From Dechloromonas sp. UBA6271 (lineage in GTDB: Bacteria > Pseudomonadota > Gammaproteobacteria > Burkholderiales > Rhodocyclaceae): DNA of 23,040 bases. Made by a program: the position numbers and the translations under genes. Numbering within the stretch: the first letter of the stretch is position 1; every line of letters begins with the position of its first letter. The DNA lies in contig DJUX01000056.1 of the NCBI GenBank assembly GCA_002440665.1, positions 1 to 23,040 on the forward strand, written 5' to 3'. The notes under the pieces were generated by a model. That model saw only the letters and a program-made list of their open reading frames with translations, did not search any database and had not been told where the DNA came from. Below, piece by piece: positions 1-6,731 of this stretch.

Positions 1-53
1 CGCCTCTCGTGCAACTGCTCCAACGTCTGATTTCTTGCGTCTTCTTTGTCCAT
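1..53 (-). CDS. Probable IS630-family transposase, N-terminal fragment (runs off left edge)
   Basis: An ATG on the minus strand at 53 opens a frame that stays open to the window edge and reads MDKEDARNQTLEQLHERR. This resembles, from memory, the conserved opening of IS630-type transposases, which precedes their helix-turn-helix region. Only about 17 residues are visible, so no catalytic DDE residue can be checked. No clear Shine-Dalgarno sequence precedes the ATG. The gene lies directly downstream of ompR on the same strand, where an envZ-type kinase gene would normally follow, so an insertion there is plausible. It could instead be an unrelated small ORF; the call rests on one short similarity. 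Confidence 0.5.
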   Translation of the reverse strand, partial: MDKEDARNQTLEQLHER

Positions 54-72
54 GCAGCAGTGAACCAGAAAA

Positions 73-98
73 CCTGAAAATATTCAAATATTATCAGG
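73..98 (-). terminator. AT-rich imperfect hairpin downstream of ompR, possible terminator
   Basis: The arms CCTGAAAATATT and AATATTATCAGG form a 12-bp stem with one mismatch and a 2-nt loop. Read on the minus strand, the stem ends in CAGG and is followed by TTTTCTGG, a short U-tract. It lies 15 bp past the ompR stop codon, the right place for a rho-independent terminator. The stem is weak (mostly A-T), and it could instead belong to the end of the adjacent insertion sequence. Confidence 0.4.
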
Positions 99-112
99 CC
101 GAATCAATAGGA

Positions 113-838
113 TTACTGCCGATCGGCACCATCCGGCACGAAGACGTAACCGAAGCCCCAGACGGTCTGGATGTAGCGGGGCTGCGCCGGATCGTTCTCG
201 ATCAGCTTGCGCAGGCGCGAAACCTGGACGTCGATGGCGCGGTCAAAGGGCCCCTGTTCGCGGCCGCGGGCCAGCGCCATCAGCTTGTCGCGCGACAGCG
301 GCTGGCGCGGGTGCTGCAGCAGGACCTTGAGCACGGCAAACTCGCCGGTGGTCAGCGGCAGGAGTTCATCGCCACGCTTCAGGCTGCGCGCCGCGAGATC
401 GACCTCGACATTGCCGAAGTGGACGGTTTCTTCTTCAGATTCCGGCGCGCCCGGCGGCGGCGCGCTCTGGCGGCGCAGCACGGCGTGAATGCGGGCGAGC
501 AGTTCGCGCGGGTTGAAGGGCTTGGGCAGGTAGTCGTCGGCGCCCATTTCGAGGCCGACGATGCGGTCGACCTCTTCGCCCTTGGCGGTCAGCATGATGA
601 TGGGCGTCACGTCGCCGGTGCCGCGCAGGCGGCGGCAGATCGACAGGCCGTCCTCGCCGGGAAGCATCAGGTCAAGGACGATCAGGTCGAAATGCTCGCG
701 GGTGCGCGTCCGGTCCATCTGGCCGGCGTCGCCGACGGCCTTGACCTCGAAACCTTGTTCGCTCAGGTAGCGGACCAGCAGGTCGCGCAGGCGGCTGTCG
801 TCGTCGACGACCAGCAGGCGGTGTTGTCTGTCGTTCAT
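113..838 (-). CDS. ompR: OmpR-family response regulator
   Basis: A 241-residue two-component regulator: a phosphorylatable receiver controls a DNA-binding winged helix in the cytoplasm. The receiver (about residues 7-120) shows the acidic pocket D12-D14, phosphoacceptor D56 in VLDLMLPGEDG, switch T84 and the conserved K106 in YLPKPF. The C-terminal domain (about 138-235) has the typical LTTGEFAVLKVLL, SRDKLM, DVQVSRLRKLIE and IQTVWGFGYVF blocks, which fit OmpR itself rather than a distant paralogue. The ATG at 838 is the natural start; no strong ribosome site precedes it. The usual partner kinase gene envZ is not found next to it: the downstream 60 bp lead into a probable transposase. The upstream region carries a large dyad (884-926) that could be an operator. 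Identity as OmpR is likely; regulated targets are unknown. Confidence 0.93.
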   Translation of the reverse strand: MNDRQHRLLVVDDDSRLRDLLVRYLSEQGFEVKAVGDAGQMDRTRTREHFDLIVLDLMLPGEDGLSICRRLRGTGDVTPIIMLTAKGEEVDRIVGLEMGADDYLPKPFNPRELLARIHAVLRRQSAPPPGAPESEEETVHFGNVEVDLAARSLKRGDELLPLTTGEFAVLKVLLQHPRQPLSRDKLMALARGREQGPFDRAIDVQVSRLRKLIENDPAQPRYIQTVWGFGYVFVPDGADRQ

Positions 839-883
839 GGGGCGAAGAATAATCCGGCGGTCAGGGAAGGCATGCGGGCAATG

Positions 884-926
884 GTAACAAGCTTTTTCAC
901 CCGTGACGGGCGAAACAAGTTGTTAC
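884..926. promoter_or_regulatory. 43-bp imperfect palindrome between ompR and the divergent small-protein gene
   Basis: The dyad is centred on base 905. The core CCCGTGACGGG (900-910) is a perfect 11-bp palindrome. The outer arms GTAACAA (884-890) and TTGTTAC (920-926) are perfect inverted repeats at equal distance, and the TTT/AAA steps between also pair; 17 of 21 base pairs match. The right arm overlaps another small palindrome, AACAAGTTGTT (914-924). It lies 46 bp upstream of ompR and about 80 bp upstream of the divergent gene. There is no T-run on either side, so a regulatory site or cruciform is more likely than a terminator. The binding protein is unknown. Confidence 0.5.
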
Positions 927-1007
927 AAAGCGGGCAAGCGACGGTGCATGGGGCGCCGGCAAAGCAGGGCACAATGAGCCCGTATGCACTATGAAAGGAT
1001 GCTGAAG

Positions 1008-1328
1008 ATGTTTCCGTGGCGAATCGCCGGTCGCTTGCTGCTCGCGTTGACTGCACTGACGGCTGTCGCCGGCAGCGCATCGGCGCAGATGCCGCCCGAC
1101 CAGCGCCGGCAGATGCGGCAGGAGATGCGCGACTACTGGCGGCAGGCGCCACAGGACGACCGTCAGCGCTACCGCGAGAATCGCCGCGACGGCTGGCAGC
1201 AGATGCCGCAGGACGACCGCCAGCGCATGCGCGACGAAATGCGCGGCCGGCGCGATGGCTACGGTGGCGGTAATCCGTATGGCGGTGGTGGCCAGTACGG
1301 GGGCGCGCAGCGCGGCGGAAAACACTGA
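1008..1328 (+). CDS. Small secreted Arg/Gln-rich protein with two DDRQR repeats
   Basis: A 106-residue protein with a clear signal peptide: the hydrophobic stretch RLLLALTALTAVAG followed by SASAQ, probable cleavage after residue 26. The mature part is hydrophilic, with two tandem near-repeats of the form QxPQDDRQRxRxxxR (about residues 44-80), then a Gly/Tyr-rich tail. This resembles the DUF3106-type small periplasmic proteins common in Betaproteobacteria; the function of that family is not established. ATGs also occur at 984 and 999, but 1008 is preferred because GAAAGGA lies 8 bases upstream and it places the signal peptide at the N-terminus. It is divergent from ompR and shares its upstream region, so co-regulation with ompR is possible but not shown. 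Confidence 0.72.
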   Translation: MFPWRIAGRLLLALTALTAVAGSASAQMPPDQRRQMRQEMRDYWRQAPQDDRQRYRENRRDGWQQMPQDDRQRMRDEMRGRRDGYGGGNPYGGGGQYGGAQRGGKH

Positions 1329-1375
1329 ACGCCACCGCTTGCTGAACGCGACATGTCTGGCGACCCGGCCGCTCC

Positions 1376-1383
1376 GGTAAAAT
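1376..1383 (+). promoter_or_regulatory. GGTAAAAT -10-like element, probable leaderless promoter of tsaB
   Basis: TAAAAT at 1378-1383 is followed by 7 bases and then the ATG at 1391, so a normal -10 to start-site distance would put transcription start on or next to the start codon. No clear -35 hexamer is seen. The same octamer precedes three other genes in this window. Confidence 0.4.
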
Positions 1384-1390
1384 GCCGGGC

Positions 1391-2074
1391 ATGAAAGTAC
1401 TGGCCCTCGAAACTTCCACCGACTTCGGTTCCTGCGCCCTGCTGCTGGGCGACAGCGTCAGCGAGCGCATCTGCCCGCCCGGGCGTCCGCATTCCGAAAC
1501 GCTGCTGCCCCTGGTACGTGAACTGATGGCTGAAAGTGGCATCACCTTTGCGCAACTCGATGCCATCGCCTTCGGCGTCGGGCCCGGTGCCTTCACCGGT
1601 TTGCGCGTGGCGTGTGGCGTGGCGCAGGGCTTGGCGGTCGCTGCCGGCTTGCCGGTCGTGCCGGTTTGCGGGCTGGAAGCGATGGCGGCAGCGGCGGGTG
1701 AATTCCGCGTTCTGAGTCTGCTTGATGCGCGCATGGGCGAGGTCTATGCGGCGGCTTACGAGCGGTGCGAGGCCGGCCATGAACTGCAGGGCGAGATTCG
1801 CCTCGGTGCGCCCGAAGCGCTCGAATTGCCGGCGGGTGCGGGCTGGGTGGCCTGCGGCAATGCGCCGGCGGCCTACCCGGTGCTGGCCGAGCGGCTGGCG
1901 GCAGCGGGCATTGTCGTGCGGCCGGGAATTCTGCCGCAGGCGGCGCTGGTCGCCCGCCTGGCGGCACGCAGGCCCGGCGCGGCGATCGACCCGGCGCTGG
2001 CCGCTCCGCTGTACGTGCGCGACAAGGTCGCCAAGACCATCCGCGAGCGGCTCGGCGAAGGGGGCAAGGCGTGA
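1391..2074 (+). CDS. tsaB: tRNA threonylcarbamoyladenosine biosynthesis protein TsaB
   Basis: TsaB is the partner of TsaD in the cytosolic complex (TsaB-TsaD-TsaE) that makes t6A37 on tRNAs reading ANN codons. It is an ASKHA-fold pseudo-enzyme that supports TsaD. The N-terminus MKVLALETSTDFGSCALLLG, the GVGPGAFTGLRVACGVAQGL block and the later LDARMGEVYAA motif are all family hallmarks. Length 227 residues is normal. An in-frame ATG at 1382 exists, but 1391 matches the conserved family start and fits the leaderless promoter prediction. It is first in an operon: its TGA overlaps the GTG start of rimI. Pairing with rimI is common in proteobacteria. Confidence 0.95.
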   Translation: MKVLALETSTDFGSCALLLGDSVSERICPPGRPHSETLLPLVRELMAESGITFAQLDAIAFGVGPGAFTGLRVACGVAQGLAVAAGLPVVPVCGLEAMAAAAGEFRVLSLLDARMGEVYAAAYERCEAGHELQGEIRLGAPEALELPAGAGWVACGNAPAAYPVLAERLAAAGIVVRPGILPQAALVARLAARRPGAAIDPALAAPLYVRDKVAKTIRERLGEGGKA

Positions 2075-2523
2075 GTCTGCCGCCGGTGTTTTCCGCGCTG
2101 ACCGAAGATGATCTAGATGCCGTGACGGCGCTGGAGGCATCGCTGCAGGCTTTCCCGTGGTCGCTCGGCAATTTTGCCGATTCGCTGACTGCCGGCCATA
2201 CGATGCTGGTCTGCCGGGCGGGCGCCGATACGGTCGGTTTCTCGGTCGTCATGGCGGTTCTTGACGAGGCGCATCTGCTCAATGTCGGCATCGACCGTGG
2301 CCATCAGGGGCGGGGCTACGGCGCCGCTCTCCTGCGGCGCGTCATGGACGATGCGCGGGCGGCCGGTGCGCGACGGCTGTTGCTGGAAGTGCGGCCGTCC
2401 AACCGCCAGGCCGTCGAGTTCTATCTGCGCTTCGGCTTCACCCAGATCGGCGTGCGACGCGGTTATTATCCGACAGCCGCCGGGCGCGAGGATGCGCTGG
2501 TCTTCGACAAGGAATTGCCATGA
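2071..2523 (+). CDS. rimI: Ribosomal protein S18 alanine N-acetyltransferase RimI
   Basis: A 150-residue GNAT-family acetyltransferase that modifies the N-terminal alanine of ribosomal protein S18, using acetyl-CoA. The acetyl-CoA loop reads HQGRGYGAALL (Q/RxxGxG/A type) and is followed by LLLEVRPSNRQAVEFY, a RimI signature, then FGFTQIGVRRGYYP and GREDALVFDKEL. It starts with GTG inside the tsaB stop (GTGA overlap), preceded by the purine-rich GGGGGCAAGG. Its own TGA overlaps the ATG of the UDG gene, so the three genes are probably translationally coupled. Confidence 0.93.
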   Translation: MSLPPVFSALTEDDLDAVTALEASLQAFPWSLGNFADSLTAGHTMLVCRAGADTVGFSVVMAVLDEAHLLNVGIDRGHQGRGYGAALLRRVMDDARAAGARRLLLEVRPSNRQAVEFYLRFGFTQIGVRRGYYPTAAGREDALVFDKELP

Positions 2524-3275
2524 GTCTGACCCGGGAACAGATGCTGGCCGAGATGGGCATCACGCCGATCTGGCGTTTGCGCGAGGCAGCAAGCGATTTG
2601 CCGGCAACGGAAGCGCCCGTTGCGGTGTCTGAGCCGCCGGTCGCTGCCGTGCCGGTGATCGCGGCGCCGCCAGCGGCATCTGTTGCGGTCGACACCCTGT
2701 ATTGGCCGGAATTGACCGCCCGGGTCGCTGCCTGCAAGGCTTGTCCGCTATGTGAACAGCGCAAGCAGGCGGTGCTCGGTGTCGGCGATCTCGACCCCGA
2801 CTGGCTGTTCGTCGGCGAAGGCCCGGGGGCCGAGGAGGATGTCAAGGGCGAACCCTTCGTCGGACAGGCCGGCAAACTGCTCGACAACATGCTGGCGGCG
2901 CTCGATCTCGCCCGCAGCAACAAGGTTTATATCGGCAATGCCGTCAAGTGCCGGCCGCCCGGCAACCGCACGCCGGAAGCGACGGAGATGGCGGCCTGCA
3001 GACCGTATCTCGAACGGCAGATTGCCTTGTTGCGCCCGAAGGTGATTGTGCTGCTTGGCAAGGCAGCCGTGCATGCGGTGCTGCACGACGATAAATCGCT
3101 GGCCTCGCTGCGCGGCAAACGCTTCGAATATCAGGGCATTCCGGTGGTGGTCACCTATCACCCGGCGTATTTGCTGCGCAACCTGCCGGAAAAGGCCAAG
3201 GCCTGGGAAGACCTGCTGTTCGCCCGGCGCTGCCTGCGCGAGGCGGCAGCGGCCGGCAGCCAGCTGCCGCTATAA
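2520..3275 (+). CDS. Family 4 uracil-DNA glycosylase (4Fe-4S) with N-terminal extension
   Basis: Removes uracil from DNA to start base excision repair. The catalytic domain (about residues 62-245) carries motif A GEGPGAEED, GEPFVGQAGKLLDNML, the NAVKCRPPGNRTP block and motif B YHPAYLLR. The cluster cysteines are visible as C72-x2-C75 and C144-x15-C160, matching the C-x2-C / C-x15-C spacing of thermostable family 4 enzymes. A non-catalytic extension of about 60 residues precedes it: MLAEMGITPIWRLREA, then an Ala/Pro/Val-rich linker. The first part resembles the clamp-loader-binding peptide of HolD (psi); see findings. The start ATG overlaps the rimI stop (ATGA). It is last in the tsaB-rimI-udg operon and ends 9 bp from convergent lplT. 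Confidence 0.93.
   Translation: MSLTREQMLAEMGITPIWRLREAASDLPATEAPVAVSEPPVAAVPVIAAPPAASVAVDTLYWPELTARVAACKACPLCEQRKQAVLGVGDLDPDWLFVGEGPGAEEDVKGEPFVGQAGKLLDNMLAALDLARSNKVYIGNAVKCRPPGNRTPEATEMAACRPYLERQIALLRPKVIVLLGKAAVHAVLHDDKSLASLRGKRFEYQGIPVVVTYHPAYLLRNLPEKAKAWEDLLFARRCLREAAAAGSQLPL
3243..3270. repeat. GC-rich inverted repeat at the convergent udg/lplT ends
   Basis: GCGGCAGC (3243-3250) and GCTGCCGC (3263-3270) are a perfect 8-bp inverted repeat with a 12-base loop, lying in the last codons of udg and just beyond the lplT stop on the other strand. A hairpin there could help end both transcripts, but there is no T-run, and GC-rich coding DNA yields such repeats by chance. Confidence 0.25.
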
Positions 3276-3284
3276 GTCCGCAGC

Positions 3285-4550
3285 CTAGTGGTGCGCGCTG
3301 TCGTCGAGGTGCCGCACGTCGTCCTGTTCCCGCTGGTTGGCCAGGTGGCGCTGGCGGATCATGTACATCAGGCCGCTGACGCATAGCCCGAACAGGGTGA
3401 CGACAACGTAGATCGAGACGTCGTTCTTGATCATCACGTAGTAAATCCCGGTCATGACGAGGATGGACAGGTTTTCGTTGAAGTTCTGGACGGCGATCGA
3501 GTGCCCGGCGCCCATCAGGATATGGCCACGATGCTGCAACAGGGCGTTCATCGGCACGACGAAGAAGCCCGACAGCGCGCCGATGAGGATCAACAGCGGC
3601 ACGGCGAGCCAGATGTGGTGCACGAAATTCATGACCAGCACGATGATGCCCATGGCGATGCCGAGCGGAATGACTCGCACCGACTTGCGCAGGGTGATGA
3701 ACTTGGCTGCGGCGATGGCGCCGATGGCCACGCCGACGGCGACGACCCCCTGCAACATCGAGGATTTCGAAAGATCGAGGCCGAGCGCCACTTCAGACCA
3801 CTTGATGACGATGAATTGCAGCGTCGCGCCGGCACCCCAGAACAGCGTGGTTACCGCCAGCGAAATCTGCCCCAGCTTGTCGCGCCAGAGCAGGAAAAGG
3901 CAGTGATGGAATTCATGCGCCAGGTAAAACGGATTTTTCTTCAGCGCCTTGTGGTCAACGCCGGTATCCGGGATGTACAGATTGAAGAGGGCGGCGATCA
4001 CATAAAGGACACCGACGATGGCAACGGCCATTTCGCCCGTGGTGTCGATGCCGGTGTCGATCAGCGGGAAGTCGTAGGATAGCAGGCTCTGCGCGATATC
4101 CGGCTTGATCAGCATGCCGCCGATCACCACGCCGAGAATGATGGCGCCGACCGTCAGGCCCTCGATCCAGCCGTTGGCGACGACCAGCAGGCGGTGCGGC
4201 AGGTATTCGGTGAGGATGCCGTACTTGGCCGGCGAATAGGCGGCGGCGCCGAGGCCGACCACGGCGTAGGCGAGCAGCGGGTGCACCATGAAGAACATCA
4301 TCCCGCAGCCAACGATTTTGATCGCGTTGCTGATGAACATGACGCGCCATTTCGGCATCGAGTCGGCAAAGGCGCCGACGAAGGCGGCGAGCAGGACGTA
4401 GGAGACGGTAAAGAAGGTTTTGAGTAGCGGCTCGTATTCGGACGGCGCCTGCATCTCGCGCAAGGCGGCGATGGCGGCTATCAACAAAGCGTTGTCGGCC
4501 AGCGCGGAAAAAAATTGCGCCGCCATGATTATGTAGAAGCCGAAAGGCAC
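3285..4550 (-). CDS. lplT: Lysophospholipid transporter LplT (MFS)
   Basis: A 421-residue major-facilitator inner-membrane protein. LplT flips lysophospholipids (notably lyso-PE) inward for re-acylation. About 11-12 hydrophobic segments are visible. Family features include MAAQFFSALADNALLIAA at the N-terminus, GAFADSMPKWRVMF after the second segment, and SPAKYGILTEYLPH followed by LVVANGWIEG. The start is a GTG at 4550; the alternative ATG at 4526 would remove the FGFYII part that belongs to the family N-terminus. The C-terminus has a charged, His-rich tail. In many bacteria lplT is next to or fused with the acyltransferase gene aas; no aas is visible here. A good promoter lies just upstream (4585-4612). 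Confidence 0.9.
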   Translation of the reverse strand: MPFGFYIIMAAQFFSALADNALLIAAIAALREMQAPSEYEPLLKTFFTVSYVLLAAFVGAFADSMPKWRVMFISNAIKIVGCGMMFFMVHPLLAYAVVGLGAAAYSPAKYGILTEYLPHRLLVVANGWIEGLTVGAIILGVVIGGMLIKPDIAQSLLSYDFPLIDTGIDTTGEMAVAIVGVLYVIAALFNLYIPDTGVDHKALKKNPFYLAHEFHHCLFLLWRDKLGQISLAVTTLFWGAGATLQFIVIKWSEVALGLDLSKSSMLQGVVAVGVAIGAIAAAKFITLRKSVRVIPLGIAMGIIVLVMNFVHHIWLAVPLLILIGALSGFFVVPMNALLQHRGHILMGAGHSIAVQNFNENLSILVMTGIYYVMIKNDVSIYVVVTLFGLCVSGLMYMIRQRHLANQREQDDVRHLDDSAHH

Positions 4551-4584
4551 TTGGGCTCTTGTCTCGTTATAACTTTGGTCGCAG

Positions 4585-4612
4585 GTTATACCATGGAATT
4601 GTGGCGAAGCAA
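4585..4612 (-). promoter_or_regulatory. Sigma70-type promoter for lplT
   Basis: On the minus strand, TTGCTT (4612-4607), a 16-bp spacer and TATAAC (4590-4585) form a reasonable -35/-10 pair, about 35 bases upstream of the GTG start. A small palindrome GTTATAAC (4566-4573) lies between it and the gene and could be an operator. No equally good promoter was seen on plus for the divergent LysR gene. Confidence 0.5.
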
Positions 4613-4737
4613 GCGGGGCTCTGTCACGGTCGACTGCCGGAAACAGGCGATTTTGCTGCCATCCGCACCCGTCCGGGTGGTCAGCGGGGCGGCGGATGTG
4701 ATTGAATAGCAGGCGCGATCCACAGAGAGGAAAAACG

Positions 4738-5640
4738 ATGGCAGACCGGCGCTTGCAGGTCTTTCATGTCGTAGCGAGACATCTGAGCTTCACCCGGGCA
4801 GCCGAGGCCCTGTTCATGACCCAACCGGCGGTGACGTTCCAGATCCGGCAACTCGAAGAGCAATACAACACCCGTCTCTTCGAGCGCCGGCACGGCAGCA
4901 TCTCGCTGACACCGGCCGGTGAGCTGGTGCTGTCCTACGCCGAGCGGATTCTCGCCCTCTCCGATGAGCTCGATACCCGCCTCGCCGAAATGACCGGCGA
5001 GATGCGCGGGCCGCTGGTGCTGGGGGCCAGCACGACGATCGCCGAGTTCATGCTGCCGCGCGTGCTCGGCGAATTCAACGCGCTCTACCCGCAGGTCAGG
5101 GCGCGACTGATCGTCGCCAATTCCGAAAGCATCGCCGCCCGGGTTGCCGAGCATTCGCTCGACCTCGGGCTGATTGAAGCGCCGGAGAAAGTGCCGGGGC
5201 TGACCAGCGAAGACTGCGGCGAAGACGAACTGGTGGTGATCTGCGCGCCGGACTATCCGCTGGCCGCGCTGCGGCAGGTCGGCCCGCGGGCGTTGGTCGA
5301 CTACGAATACGTTTCCCGCGAGCCCGGTTCGGGAACGCGCGAGATTACCGATGCCTACTTTCGCGCCAACCGGGTCGCCGTCGACGACCTCAAGACGCAG
5401 ATGGAACTGGGCAGTCCGGAAGCGCTCAAGCGCGTCGTGGCGACCGGGCTCGGCTTTGCCATCGTTGCGCGCGCCGTCGTCGACAAGGAAATACAGTTGG
5501 GAGCGCTGGTGGCCATTCCGCTCAAGCCGCCGCTCAAGCGCAGCCTTTACCTGGTGCAGCCGGAAGATCGCTTCCGTTCGCGGCTGGTCACGACCTTCAT
5601 TCAATTTGCCCGGCAAAAACTGAAAGAAATCACCACATGA
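4738..5640 (+). CDS. LysR-family transcriptional regulator (CysL/CbbR-like)
   Basis: A 300-residue LysR regulator. The N-terminal helix-turn-helix (about residues 6-65) reads SFTRAAEALFMTQPAVTFQI then RQLEEQYNTRLFER. The C-terminal periplasmic-binding-protein-like effector domain (about 92-295) begins at PLVLGASTTIAEFMLPRVLG, typical of the CysL/YeiE/CbbR group. The ligand cannot be told from sequence. The ATG at 4738 is chosen because AGAGAGGAAAA precedes it at good spacing; upstream in-frame extensions lack this. Its TGA overlaps the alr ATG, so it sits first in a lysR-alr-radA unit and is divergent from lplT. LysR proteins often act on a divergent neighbour, so lplT is a candidate target (inference). 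Confidence 0.88.
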   Translation: MADRRLQVFHVVARHLSFTRAAEALFMTQPAVTFQIRQLEEQYNTRLFERRHGSISLTPAGELVLSYAERILALSDELDTRLAEMTGEMRGPLVLGASTTIAEFMLPRVLGEFNALYPQVRARLIVANSESIAARVAEHSLDLGLIEAPEKVPGLTSEDCGEDELVVICAPDYPLAALRQVGPRALVDYEYVSREPGSGTREITDAYFRANRVAVDDLKTQMELGSPEALKRVVATGLGFAIVARAVVDKEIQLGALVAIPLKPPLKRSLYLVQPEDRFRSRLVTTFIQFARQKLKEITT

Positions 5641-6731
5641 CGACTTCGCGCCCGATTCGCGCCCGCATTTTCCGCGCTGCGCTGTTGCACAACTACCGCC
5701 TGGCGCGCCGGCTCGCACCGACGGCTAAGGCGTGGGCCGTCATCAAGGCCAATGCCTACGGGCATGGGCAATGGCGGGCGGTGGAGACGCTGCGCGAGGA
5801 AGCCGACGGCTTTGCCGTCCTCGAATGCGAAAACGCCGTGGCCCTGCGCGAGGCGGGAATCATCCAGCCGATCCTGCTGCTCGAAGGCATCTTCAGTGCG
5901 CGCGACGCGCGGGCCGTGGCGGAATTCGGGCTGACCACCGTCGTCCATTGCCTGGAACAACTGGCCTTGCTGCTGGATTCGGTCACCCCCGGGGCGCCGC
6001 TGGCGATCTGCCTCAAGCTCAATACCGGCATGAACCGGCTGGGGCTGGGGGCAGCAGACCTGCGCCAGGCACGCGAAATCCTGGCGCGCATCCCGAATGT
6101 CGAGCTGACACTGATGACCCATTTTGCCGAAGCCGACGGCGAGCGCGGGGTGGCGGAGCAACTCGCGCGCTTTAGCGAGATGGCCAGCGACTGGCAGGGG
6201 CCGGTGAGCCTCGCCAATTCGGCGGCCATCCTGCGTCACCCGCAGACGCATGGCGACTGGGTGCGGCCGGGGATCATGCTCTATGGTTCCAGTCCGTTCG
6301 CCGACCAGAGCGCTGAGGAACTCGGGCTGCAGCCGGTGATGGCGCTGGAGAGCGAGATCATCGGCATCCAGCAGCTGGTGCCCGGAGATCGGGTCGGCTA
6401 CGGCGGCACCTTCGTCGCCGAACGGCCGATGCGTATCGGCGTCGTCGCCTGTGGCTATGCCGATGGCTACCCGCGGCATGCGCCGAGCGGTACGCCGATC
6501 GCCGTCATGGGAAAGATGACGCAAACCGTCGGACGCGTGTCGATGGACATGCTGGCCTGCGACCTGACCGACATTCCCGAAGCCGGCCTCGGCGCGCCGG
6601 TGACGCTATGGGGCAATGGCCGCGCCGGCTGCGTGCCGGCCGACATCGTGGCGGCTGCGGCGGGAACGATCGCCTACGAACTTTTCTGCGCCCTGGCGCC
6701 GCGGGTGCCGGTTGCGGTCGACGACGAATAA
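5637..6731 (+). CDS. alr: Alanine racemase
   Basis: A PLP-dependent racemase of L- and D-alanine, supplying D-Ala for peptidoglycan in the cytoplasm. At 364 residues it is normal length. The PLP lysine is K37 in AVIKANAYGHG. The second catalytic base is Y255 in DRVGYGGTF, the same position as in enterobacterial Alr. Other landmarks are LKLNTGMNRLG, LANSAAILRHP and VRPGIMLYGSSP. It starts at an ATG overlapping the LysR stop, and radA begins on the base after its TAA, so all three genes are probably co-transcribed. Whether this is the only racemase of the organism (Alr versus a DadX role) cannot be judged here. Confidence 0.95.
   Translation: MTTSRPIRARIFRAALLHNYRLARRLAPTAKAWAVIKANAYGHGQWRAVETLREEADGFAVLECENAVALREAGIIQPILLLEGIFSARDARAVAEFGLTTVVHCLEQLALLLDSVTPGAPLAICLKLNTGMNRLGLGAADLRQAREILARIPNVELTLMTHFAEADGERGVAEQLARFSEMASDWQGPVSLANSAAILRHPQTHGDWVRPGIMLYGSSPFADQSAEELGLQPVMALESEIIGIQQLVPGDRVGYGGTFVAERPMRIGVVACGYADGYPRHAPSGTPIAVMGKMTQTVGRVSMDMLACDLTDIPEAGLGAPVTLWGNGRAGCVPADIVAAAAGTIAYELFCALAPRVPVAVDDE

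Noticed and set aside
35..994. 319-codon ORF on plus across ompR
   Set aside because: Antisense of ompR, low-complexity translation with no family marks; ompR on minus is certain.
2629..2690. Possible tandem repeats in the UDG linker
   Set aside because: The Ala/Pro/Val-rich linker looks repetitive in protein, but the DNA has no regular repeat unit.
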